Shown piece by piece: positions 9,103 through 16,779 of a DNA stretch of 64,000 nucleotides. Where the stretch lies: the NCBI GenBank assembly GCA_963705285.1, contig OY970066.1:930001-994000 (forward strand), given 5' to 3'. Below the pieces are notes generated by a model. That model was not told the origin of the DNA, did no database searches, and was given only the letters and a program-made list of their open reading frames with translations. Numbering within the stretch: the stretch's first letter is position 1; every line of letters begins with the position of its first letter. The translations under genes and the position numbers were made by a program. Source of the stretch: JACMLD01 sp963705285 (GTDB lineage: Bacteria; Bacteroidota; Bacteroidia; Chitinophagales; Chitinophagaceae).

Positions 9103-10059
9103 ATGCCCCGTTTTAATATCAGACACATTACCCGGTACAGCTATGAGCAATCTGTGAGAGACAGCGCCAACCAGGTTATACTCTTTCCGATTAATGATGA
9201 TTACCAGGAGGTAACCAAACAAGACCTGGTAATAACCGGCGACCCGGTGATTGAAATGTTTAAAGATTATTACGGCAACACCATTGGCGCGTTTACCTAC
9301 TCCGTACCGCATAAAGAACTGGTCATTGATTCAAAAATAGAAGTGCTGGTAAAAGAAAAAGCAATGCCTGCAGACACAGTATTGAAAGAAGAGCAATGGC
9401 TGCACCTGCAACAGGTAAAGTTCACTTATCCTTATATCGATTTCATTAAGCAGGAAACATTTTATGCCATTGATGAAGTAAGGAAGTTGCCCGTTATTGC
9501 CGAAACCAATTCTTTTTCGCCCCTGGCAGCATCGCTGCAGCTGAATGAATATGTATTTACCAATTTTGCTTACGATAAAGCTGTTACCGACGTAGAAACT
9601 ACAATTGATGAAGTTTGGAAATTAAAGGCGGGCGTTTGCCAGGATTTTGCGCATGTGCTGCTGGTCATGCTGCGCATGATTGGCCTTCCGGCAAGATACG
9701 TGAGCGGATATGTTTGTCCCAATAGAACCGGGCTGCGTGGCGAAGGTGCCACCCATGCCTGGGTGGAAGCATACATTCCTTTTTACGGTTGGTTGGGACT
9801 AGACCCCACCAATAACTGCATGGTAAACGATTTACATGTGCGCCTGGCTACGGGTCGAAGCTTCAGCGATGTATCTCCTGTAAAGGGAACATACAAAGGT
9901 ACATCGCACCATACGCTTGAAGTGGGCGTTACTATTTCTTATGAAGACGGTTCTGTGTCTGAAGAACAGCCTGCAGTACTGGTTCCGCAACCTAATAAAA
10001 TTAACGCTCCCGATTCCAATTCGTACAGAAGACATTTGGAAATGATGCAGCAACAATAA
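9103..10059 (+). CDS. transglutaminase-like cysteine peptidase family protein
   Basis: A 318-residue protein with an N-terminal beta-rich domain typical of bacterial transglutaminases (FNIRHITRYSYEQSVRDS) and a transglutaminase-like core. The catalytic triad is visible: Cys179 in AGVCQDFAH, His218 in GATHAWVEAY and Asp234 in LGLDPTNN. Members hydrolyse or exchange peptide amide bonds. There is no signal peptide, so it should act in the cytosol with its operon partners, perhaps trimming or transferring the product of the ATP-grasp ligase. Last gene of the operon. Confidence 0.92.
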   Translation: MPRFNIRHITRYSYEQSVRDSANQVILFPINDDYQEVTKQDLVITGDPVIEMFKDYYGNTIGAFTYSVPHKELVIDSKIEVLVKEKAMPADTVLKEEQWLHLQQVKFTYPYIDFIKQETFYAIDEVRKLPVIAETNSFSPLAASLQLNEYVFTNFAYDKAVTDVETTIDEVWKLKAGVCQDFAHVLLVMLRMIGLPARYVSGYVCPNRTGLRGEGATHAWVEAYIPFYGWLGLDPTNNCMVNDLHVRLATGRSFSDVSPVKGTYKGTSHHTLEVGVTISYEDGSVSEEQPAVLVPQPNKINAPDSNSYRRHLEMMQQQ

Positions 10060-10132
10060 CTGCCTTTTTGCGGATGTCTTTCTAATGCCACCCCTTCGGG
10101 GTTTTATCAATTTGCCCTTAATGTTTCTGTAG

Positions 10133-10357
10133 TAATGTCAACCCTACGGGTTTGAGACAGAGTCCGAAGTTTTGATTTTATAACATTGTACCATCCCGTA
10201 AAAATATTCATTTATCTTTTTCGTAGATAACCCTTCAAACACCGAGGGGGTCATATCATAACCAACCGAATGTTGCAGGTTTTGCACAACTCCGTAGGGG
10301 CGGAATTACTATAACATGATGTTGCAGGTTTTGAATAACCCCGAAGGGTTGACATTA
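10133..10357. repeat. MITE/REP-like element with 18-bp inverted ends
   Basis: The left end TAATGTCAACCCTACGGG (10133-10150) is matched at 17 of 18 positions by the reverse complement of 10340-10357. Inside are two direct copies of ATGTTGCAGGTTTTG (10270 and 10319, 49 bp apart), each followed by a GGGG/CCCC-type small palindrome. A further CCCCTTCGGGG palindrome lies at 10091-10101. No coding capacity. It resembles non-autonomous dispersed repeats of Bacteroidota. Confidence 0.6.
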
Positions 10358-10705
10358 GAAGACGATCCTTCAATAATCTGTTTTTGATAAAAAATATCAG
10401 CATTTGTGAAAGCTATCATCGCGGTTATGAAAAGTTTTTCATTAGACATTTCTCTCACATTACATCAATTGAAAAGAATTCCTAAACTATAATTTGGATA
10501 CAATCAATCATAAAGCTGTGATCAGAAAAACAAAAAAGGAAATTTTCAAGATTGTGCTTTTAGTTTCTAATATTACACAAGTAAATTCCATTGCGCAAAC
10601 GGTAATGAAATGTCTGTCCGTATGTTTTTAGGCACCTTCCATGATCTATACAGGCTTCAATATTTTTTCAGAAATAATAATCTTTAGACACCTAAAACTA
10701 AATGT
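10358..10705. other. AT-rich intergenic DNA
   Basis: About 350 bp between the repeat element and the first small unknown gene. I see no gene or RNA in it. Confidence 0.4.
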
Positions 10706-11101
10706 ATGAATCTGCTAATTGCATTGTCAATCCTGACGCTTTCATCGACAAAATTTACTCCAACAAATTTTCCGCCTAAGGACCTTACCAACTTTATTGG
10801 CAAAAGTGTTCTTTTATTCACAACGAAAGAAAACATGGAGAACCTACTCTCGTCGGCTTTGAAAAATAAAGAAACCGCCGAAAAAATAAATAAAATAATC
10901 TCTGAACAAAAACTCCCTGCTTCAGTGTGCTACGGAATTTATGACGATTCAGATACGTGGTGTTTTAAGAGTAACGACTATCTAAAAAAAAGCTTATGTA
11001 ATCAATATCAGCCTAAAGTAAAAAGCTTTACCTTTTTCAGTAGATATTTGATAATCTACGACTGCTATTCTTATCAATTGTATTATTTGCAGTCTATCTA
11101 A
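10706..11101 (+). CDS. hypothetical exported protein (131 aa)
   Basis: Not recognised. A short hydrophobic N-terminus (MNLLIALSILTLSS) suggests export. The rest is Lys-, Ser- and Tyr-rich with two Cys near SVCYGIYDDSDTWCF and one more pair further on. It is AT-rich compared with the operon before it, and it is the first of three small same-strand genes of unknown function beside a mobile-repeat-like element. Confidence 0.5.
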   Translation: MNLLIALSILTLSSTKFTPTNFPPKDLTNFIGKSVLLFTTKENMENLLSSALKNKETAEKINKIISEQKLPASVCYGIYDDSDTWCFKSNDYLKKSLCNQYQPKVKSFTFFSRYLIIYDCYSYQLYYLQSI

Positions 11102-11236
11102 TAATTTTTATTCTTAACTTTTGGCCCGTCTAAGGTGGATTTTTAGTTTTACAGCAATAATGACTGGATACATAAAATTTTCAGCGAGAGACAATCTCTT
11201 TATTTTTTTCCTAGAGATTATTTAAATTTTTTATCG

Positions 11237-11551
11237 ATGTACATTTACAAACTTCTGGCGATAACTTTAGTTGTGTGTTACACTGGTAACCACAATACTT
11301 TTGTTCCCCCAGGTTCAAACAATATTATCTCAACTCAAATTGGATATAGTTATAAAGATTCAAAAGAAGACTTTATGCGAATTCCGCCCCATTTTCTTCT
11401 TGAAGACACTATTTTGCCGGGACTTCCTATAAATAAAATTAAGGAAGACTCGATCGATAGCAAGCGTTCGGATAGTCTTCAACGGTTATTAAAGGTTGTT
11501 TTAGAAACTGATCCGCAAAATCGAAAAAGGCTTAAACCACGCACTCTCTGA
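11237..11551 (+). CDS. hypothetical exported protein (104 aa)
   Basis: Not recognised. The N-terminus (MYIYKLLAITLVVCY) looks like a signal sequence; the Cys is not in a good lipobox. The mature part is polar, with a charged C-terminus ending KRLKPRTL. It lies 135 nt after its neighbour in the AT-rich island. A real gene seems likely but not certain. Confidence 0.4.
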   Translation: MYIYKLLAITLVVCYTGNHNTFVPPGSNNIISTQIGYSYKDSKEDFMRIPPHFLLEDTILPGLPINKIKEDSIDSKRSDSLQRLLKVVLETDPQNRKRLKPRTL

Positions 11552-11586
11552 TTTATCTTCTAACGATTTATTTCTTCACAGCTCGT

Positions 11587-11997
11587 ATGAAACCCAGCTT
11601 ATTATTGATTTTATTTTTTTTATTTTCTACTGTTCTAGTAGCCCAAGATGATATGAGAGCCTATATTGAATATACAAGAATAGCAGATTCATTATTCATT
11701 GGGAAGGAATATCCAAAAGCTGTAAAACTTTATTCAGCCGCATTTGAAGCCAAAGGTGGACAGGGAAAAGTAAAAGATAGGTATAAGGCGGCCTCCTGCT
11801 GGGCAATACTGAACAATATAGACAGTGCTTTTTGGCAATTGAATCGAATTGCTTTTAGAGGCAGGTACCTCAATGTCGAAGAAATTTCGAAAGACTCATC
11901 TTTTGCGACATTGCATAACGATAAACGTTGGGCTGCCATCATAGAACAAATTAAAAAAAATAAAACCGACTTCGAAGAAGCGCCAATAATTCAATAA
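11587..11997 (+). CDS. small exported TPR-like protein
   Basis: A 136-residue protein with a clear signal peptide (MKPSLLLILFFLFSTVLVAQ). The mature helical segment resembles tetratricopeptide repeats (ADSLFIGKEYPKAVKLYSAAFEA, then ASCWAILNNIDSAFWQL). Such small periplasmic TPR proteins are common in Bacteroidota and are assumed to mediate protein contacts. Its end overlaps the convergent desaturase gene by 7 nt. Confidence 0.6.
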   Translation: MKPSLLLILFFLFSTVLVAQDDMRAYIEYTRIADSLFIGKEYPKAVKLYSAAFEAKGGQGKVKDRYKAASCWAILNNIDSAFWQLNRIAFRGRYLNVEEISKDSSFATLHNDKRWAAIIEQIKKNKTDFEEAPIIQ

Positions 11998-12809
11998 TCT
12001 GTCTTGATATTTTTATCAAACGGAATTTTAAACAGATAACCAAGTTTTTCATCTTTCTCATCTTCCAGCACATCAAGGCCGTAGCGCAGTGTTTTGGGAT
12101 CAGTATATTTAAACGTGCCAAACAATCGATCCCACAAAGAAAAAATATTGCTGTAGTTGCTGTCCGTAAAAGGTCGCTTGTAGTGATGGTGTATCTTATG
12201 CATGTTGGGCGATACAAATATCCAGCTGATGGGCCTGTCTATCCATTCCGGCATAATAATGTTGGCATGGTTAAAATGCGTGAATAACGCCGCTACGCTG
12301 CGGTATAAAAAATACAGCCACACCGGCATACCCATCACAAAAACCCCCACAATCATAAATGTTTCCCTGAACAGCCATTCACCCGGGTGGTGGCGCGTAC
12401 CGGTGGTAACATCTACATGGGTATCGCTATGATGAATCATATGAAACTTCCACATCCATTTTATTTTGTGCATAATATAATGGGGAATGTACTGGCTAAA
12501 CAAATCGCCCAGCAACAAACCTGTTAACACTGCTGCCCACGCCGGTAACGACAACCATTTAATCAGCCCAATATGATGTGAAGTAACAAACATGCATGCA
12601 GCAATGGTAACCAGCCCAAAAATGAGGTTGAGCACAACCGTGGTAAGCAAAAAAAGCAGGTTTACGCCGGCATGCCGGTAGCGTTTAAAAGAAAAACGGA
12701 ACAACGGGTAGTAGCCTTCTGCCAGCCAGAAAACAACCATACCGCCCAGTAAAATAATAATGCGGTGCGCGCTGGGTATATGTTCCCAATACTCAATAAA
12801 CCTTTCCAT
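11991..12809 (-). CDS. sterol desaturase / fatty acid hydroxylase family protein
   Basis: Membrane di-iron oxygenase superfamily member of 272 residues. The histidine boxes are visible: HYIMHKIKWMWKFHMIHH, TGTRHHPGEW, HFNHANI and MHKIHHHYKR. Several hydrophobic helices lie in the N-terminal half (RIIILLGGMVVFWLAEG, LLFLLTTVVLNLIFGLV) and centrally. Bacterial members hydroxylate or desaturate lipids, for example fatty acyl chains or carotenoids; the substrate cannot be read here. No lipid-biosynthesis neighbour. Confidence 0.9.
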   Translation of the reverse strand: MERFIEYWEHIPSAHRIIILLGGMVVFWLAEGYYPLFRFSFKRYRHAGVNLLFLLTTVVLNLIFGLVTIAACMFVTSHHIGLIKWLSLPAWAAVLTGLLLGDLFSQYIPHYIMHKIKWMWKFHMIHHSDTHVDVTTGTRHHPGEWLFRETFMIVGVFVMGMPVWLYFLYRSVAALFTHFNHANIIMPEWIDRPISWIFVSPNMHKIHHHYKRPFTDSNYSNIFSLWDRLFGTFKYTDPKTLRYGLDVLEDEKDEKLGYLFKIPFDKNIKTDY

Positions 12810-12863
12810 ATGGCAAAATATGATAGGGAATGTACGAAGGAAAAAGCAACCGTGGCAGCTTTG

Positions 12864-13286
12864 TTAAACGCTTTCGGTGGCAACTGGTGTCTCTGGTAAA
12901 TCTTTAAACTCAAAACTGCATTGATAACAATGGTATACCTGTTCAACGGCCATTGCATAACTTGAAAAAAACCAGGAGATAAGAGCGGTGGCCCAGTTTT
13001 TTACACTTTCCTTATGAATATATTCAACATTGTGGGAGCCGCATTTGGGGCAGGTCAATGATTCCCGGTAATCCTTATCGTAAGAGGCTAACAAGGCAGA
13101 AGCCTCTTCAAAATCTGCCGGTAATACCATTAGCTTAATACCGCCCACGGCATTTGACAAAAAAGGGTCTATGGTAACTGTGTATTCGTCTTTGAGGTAG
13201 CAGGTGATCCCTTCTTCATCCAGTCTTGCCAGCGTAATGCTGGCGCTGATGTAATTATCAAAAGTTCTCAGTTGCAGGTAGTCCAT
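12864..13286 (-). CDS. DUF2007-type protein with split zinc ribbon
   Basis: 140 residues from the ATG at 13286 (MDYLQLRTFDN); an upstream ATG at 13322 would add 12. The N-terminal half matches the DUF2007 (putative signal-transducing) fold: a ferredoxin-like segment with ASITLARLDEEGITCYLKDE and a VMVLPAD-like strand (here LMVLPADFEEA). The C-terminal half has a CPKCGS knuckle and a later CYQC knuckle separated by a hydrophobic helix (WATALISWFFSSYAM). Function of the family is not known. Confidence 0.75.
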   Translation of the reverse strand: MDYLQLRTFDNYISASITLARLDEEGITCYLKDEYTVTIDPFLSNAVGGIKLMVLPADFEEASALLASYDKDYRESLTCPKCGSHNVEYIHKESVKNWATALISWFFSSYAMAVEQVYHCYQCSFEFKDLPETPVATESV

Positions 13287-13438
13287 ACCAGTAAAATACA
13301 AAAAATTATTTGGCTTCAGCATCCATATTAAGAAAAAAGCTATTTTAACAACGCGGCATAAATACCCTTAAAACAGATTAATTTTATCTATTATAAAGGG
13401 TGTCAATAATCAGTATTACAACGGCAAAAAGATTTACT

Positions 13439-14500
13439 ATGAGATGTTATACAATTCTGGTGCTTTTATTGTTTGTGATAAATGCGGCATCCTGCGATTC
13501 AAAAAAAGAAGCCTCCATGGATGAAAAGATTCAAACTGAATTAACCATAATAGACTCACTGCTGAGGAGCGCAGATTTTAGCCTGTCTATTGCAAAATCG
13601 CAGGATACTGCCTATTACAAAGGAATCGGTGAGCCGGTGCCGCCTTTTTTAAGCCCTGCAGAAGATTCTGCCATGGTTATTAAATCAACTAAAGAAGAAA
13701 AAATTGCCATTAATATTGCTGGGTTTTACGCACTGGAGTGTGGGGTGGCCTTATTGTGCAATCAAAATAAAGACAAGCCTACCGACTGGCTGCAAAAGAT
13801 CATCAATGAAAAAGCTGACAGTGCGAGTATTTTGTTGCTCAACCGTTTTGCCAATGCCACCTGGAAGGCCGGCCAGCCTTTTCGTGATTTAAACCGAATT
13901 ACCCGGCCAACATTTACCATTGCCAGCAATTTGCCGCAAGAAGAAATTGTAAAAGACTATTACCAGATAAGAACGGCCGCCGCTAAACTAATGCAGAGTC
14001 TTCAACCGGTTAAAGACAGCTCGCTTAACGCACAAATGCAAAAAATAGCCATCTTGCTGCACAGCCAGTCATACGCATATGAAATGGCCGCTTTTATGGA
14101 TTCTGGTTATTACGCCGGGCAAAAACAAAGCATACCCCCTTTTATCTCTTCTAAAGACGACAGTGCCACCATTCGTAAAAGCGTGAAAGATCAGAAGATT
14201 GCCACCAATGTGGCAGGTTTTTATGCGCTGGAGTGCGGTCTCAATTACCTGGTGACTACCAAAAAGCAATTACCCTCTGTTATCTTGCAATCCATTACAG
14301 ATAATTCCATCAGCGCTGAAGATAAAAATTTATTTTCGCGATTTGCCAATGCCACCTGGAAAGCCAGCCAGCCCTTCCGTGGTTTAAATCGTATTGAAAG
14401 AGAAACATTCGCGCCGTTCTATTTTCTAAATGATGCCGATATTGAGAAAGACTGGGTACAGATAAAATCCGCAGCTGCCAAAGTATTGACAGCATTATAG
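13439..14500 (+). CDS. lipoprotein with internal duplication
   Basis: Starting at the ATG at 13439 gives a lipoprotein signal (CYTILVLLLFVINAASC, lipidated Cys at AASC); an upstream GTG at 13400 would spoil it. The remaining 335 residues contain two homologous halves. Each has a GFYALECG helix and, about 50 residues later, RFANATWKA(G/S)QPFR(D/G)LNRI, then an acidic segment ending in a (Q)IK/R(S/T)AAAKL helix. I do not recognise the family. Likely anchored in the outer or inner membrane, facing the periplasm. Confidence 0.75.
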   Translation: MRCYTILVLLLFVINAASCDSKKEASMDEKIQTELTIIDSLLRSADFSLSIAKSQDTAYYKGIGEPVPPFLSPAEDSAMVIKSTKEEKIAINIAGFYALECGVALLCNQNKDKPTDWLQKIINEKADSASILLLNRFANATWKAGQPFRDLNRITRPTFTIASNLPQEEIVKDYYQIRTAAAKLMQSLQPVKDSSLNAQMQKIAILLHSQSYAYEMAAFMDSGYYAGQKQSIPPFISSKDDSATIRKSVKDQKIATNVAGFYALECGLNYLVTTKKQLPSVILQSITDNSISAEDKNLFSRFANATWKASQPFRGLNRIERETFAPFYFLNDADIEKDWVQIKSAAAKVLTAL

Positions 14501-14559
14501 TTTTGCGGCAGTCATTATTAGCGCCCACTTACCTCACTACTTACCACATCTCGCTCGCC

Positions 14560-15888
14560 TTATGCGGATACCTCTTTGATGATCTGCGCGGCAATCTGTT
14601 CCAGTTTGCTGGCATCTCCCTCGCGGCAATCTGTCCAGCTGTAAATACCCATCATGGGCGGCATAGAAACATCGTTGTATAAATAAATGGTTTGAATGAT
14701 TTGCTTTCTGCTGTTGTATTCTATCAGCTTTGCGCATTGAAACTCATCCCAGCATACTAATGAATTGCTGTAATCTGGCGAAAGAAAAATCAACACCTTT
14801 TTACTTTTTTGAATGGCGTCTGAAATCTGTTTAATCCACAGCCCGCCGGGCGGTATGCTGGTTTTATCGTAAAAAATATTGAGCTTTTTGTTGCTGCGTT
14901 CCAGGCTTTTTACAAACGCGTCTATGATGTCTGCGTGTTTATGGGCATAACTTACAAAATAATCATAACCATCGTTGGGCGAAGCGTTGCCAGCAACAGT
15001 TTGAACAGGTTTGGTTGCCGCTGTTGGCTGGCTTTCTACCGGGCCGGCGGCTGGTTTTATCTGTGCAGGCGATTGGGGAATACCGCGTGTTGGTGCTTTC
15101 ATACCATCGCGCGTTTCCCGCCGGCCCAATACCGGAACTTTTGCTTCATTTTCTTTTTGGGCCATTTCCTTTAACTCGGAACCTATTATCGCCATGGACT
15201 CTTCTCCGGGAAGTGCTTGGGTTTTTGTGAATTCGAATTGTTGGAAGGCATCAACACCGGTAATCATTCCATTCTCTACCGATTGTTTTAACTCATACTG
15301 TTGTTTGGCCCTGTTGAAAATAGGCAATGCGGCATTTTTTTGTTCATCCGAGAGCAATACCAGTTTTATACAGGAGAGCGGCAACCCGTTTTCCAGCCAG
15401 AAAAGGCCGGCGTCCAGCATAGCGGGCAGCATTTTTTCAATGGGCACTTTTTGCCGGCCGGTGGCCAGCACCGGCATGGCAATTACATTATTGTTTTCAT
15501 TAAATGCAAAAGTATTGATGCACCTGAAAATATTACCCACCACCGCATCATGTTGTGCGTTTTGCATGGCGGGTTCAAAACAAAGTATTCTTTTAAAATT
15601 ACAGATGGCCTGTTGCGCTTGGGGCAACGCAGCAGATAACCAGCAACCCAACTGCTCGCGTAAGTCTATCTCTTTGTTCTTTGCCATCACTGCAACATCA
15701 ATTCCTTTATCATACAACCCGGCGATCAGCGTTTTGGGCACCGGTACATAACTGCCCGGGTAGGCGGAAATAACAAGAATATCTGCGGCGTGGTCAGGCG
15801 GTATAGCGGTAAGGTTGCCCTGTAATAATTGTATGACCGCTTCACCGCGTGCAGCACGGTTAACAATAATCTGGTTGAGCAGTTGCAT
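14560..15888 (-). CDS. macro-like domain / TIR domain fusion protein
   Basis: 442 residues in three parts. Residues about 15-200 resemble a divergent macro domain: IQLLQGNLTAIPPDHAADILV fits strands 1-2, and MPVLATGRQKVPIEKML (138-154) fits the GTG-type ribose-binding loop; the usual NAAN motif is replaced by SAYPGS. A Pro/Ala/Gln-rich linker follows (about 250-305). Residues 308-440 are a TIR domain (YDYFVSYAHKH; YDKTSIPPGG; VCWDEF, with Glu382 at the NADase catalytic position). TIR enzymes cleave NAD+ and macro domains bind ADP-ribose derivatives, so this looks like a self-contained sensor/effector. No defence partner is adjacent. Confidence 0.8.
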   Translation of the reverse strand: MQLLNQIIVNRAARGEAVIQLLQGNLTAIPPDHAADILVISAYPGSYVPVPKTLIAGLYDKGIDVAVMAKNKEIDLREQLGCWLSAALPQAQQAICNFKRILCFEPAMQNAQHDAVVGNIFRCINTFAFNENNNVIAMPVLATGRQKVPIEKMLPAMLDAGLFWLENGLPLSCIKLVLLSDEQKNAALPIFNRAKQQYELKQSVENGMITGVDAFQQFEFTKTQALPGEESMAIIGSELKEMAQKENEAKVPVLGRRETRDGMKAPTRGIPQSPAQIKPAAGPVESQPTAATKPVQTVAGNASPNDGYDYFVSYAHKHADIIDAFVKSLERSNKKLNIFYDKTSIPPGGLWIKQISDAIQKSKKVLIFLSPDYSNSLVCWDEFQCAKLIEYNSRKQIIQTIYLYNDVSMPPMMGIYSWTDCREGDASKLEQIAAQIIKEVSA

Positions 15889-16111
15889 GCAGGTACAATT
15901 GAATAATAAAACGATGTTGTTGTATAGCTGGCAGTAGGTTTTGGCGGGTGCCGGTGTAGTATTATTCTGTCTTCAAGTTACCGATTTTATAACAACGTGG
16001 CAGCATTTGCGCAAACACCTCGTACAGAATACATGAAGTTGGCAAAAAAAGTTTGTGGGAAGTATTTTGACCTCTAGCTGTTATGGGTAATCTGTTTTAA
16101 AAGCTGGTGCT

Positions 16112-16633
16112 TTAATTTGCCGCAGTTGATTTTTTATAGACTGGCACAGTGCTGCAGGGTTCGCCATACATAATGCTTTTTGCTACCGGGCGCAGCAGCC
16201 TGGTTATTTCAAGATAAGCAAAGGGGCCGGTTTCAAGGTCGCCGCAACCTTTTACCACCACTCTTTTATCGGTATAAACGCTGAGATCTATATTATTGAT
16301 GTTTCTCAGGAAAAGCGTTTTGTGCAGAAAGTCTGCATCGCCCATCACCATTTCTTTGGCCAATGGCTGCAGGTAGCTGGCCACCAGCATATAGGCCCAT
16401 ACAGGCACAATAGCATCTGCCGTGCAGGTTACCGCCACCAGTTTGCCGCTGTATTGGCTAAAATCCTGCCGCTTCAATGCTTCCCTGAAATCTTTTTCTT
16501 TTAAGATTAAGCCCATAAACAGGTAGTCTTTCAAATCAAACACCAGCACCTCACCTTTAGGATACCATGTTTCCAGATCTATTTCTATGAGGCCGCTTTC
16601 TGCTACTTTGTTTATAATGATTTCGTTGCCCAT
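16112..16633 (-). CDS. DUF2480 family protein
   Basis: 173 residues, MGNEIIINKVAESGLIEIDLE at the N-terminus, matching a conserved Bacteroidota-restricted family of unknown function (DUF2480). Characteristic segments are FDLKDYLFMGLILKEKDFR and DLETGPFAYLEITRLLRPVA-like sequences. It is soluble, has a single Cys in the VVKGCGD loop, and is presumably cytosolic. It is transcribed in the same direction as the PpiD-like gene upstream, but a terminator lies between them. Confidence 0.8.
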   Translation of the reverse strand: MGNEIIINKVAESGLIEIDLETWYPKGEVLVFDLKDYLFMGLILKEKDFREALKRQDFSQYSGKLVAVTCTADAIVPVWAYMLVASYLQPLAKEMVMGDADFLHKTLFLRNINNIDLSVYTDKRVVVKGCGDLETGPFAYLEITRLLRPVAKSIMYGEPCSTVPVYKKSTAAN

Positions 16634-16730
16634 GCTACCCTATATTTTTGACAACCGGTTTGCCGGCCTGTCTGTTGATGACAAAATTACGACAGCTATA
16701 TATTAACCGCAAGAAGGTAATATTTGTTGT

Positions 16731-16758
16731 AAAAAAAATCCCCGGCTTTTTGCCGGGG
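16731..16758 (-). terminator. intrinsic terminator of the PpiD-like gene
   Basis: On the minus strand, CCCCGGC (16752-16758) pairs with GCCGGGG (16740-16746) around a 5-nt loop and is followed by eight U. It lies 22 nt after the stop codon. Confidence 0.88.
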
Positions 16759-16779
16759 AACTTATCGAAGTTTTTTGTC

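Noticed and set aside
14560..15888. Classical Thoeris pair
   Set aside because: There is no separate ThsA or ThsB gene next to it; the neighbours are a duplicated lipoprotein and DUF2480.
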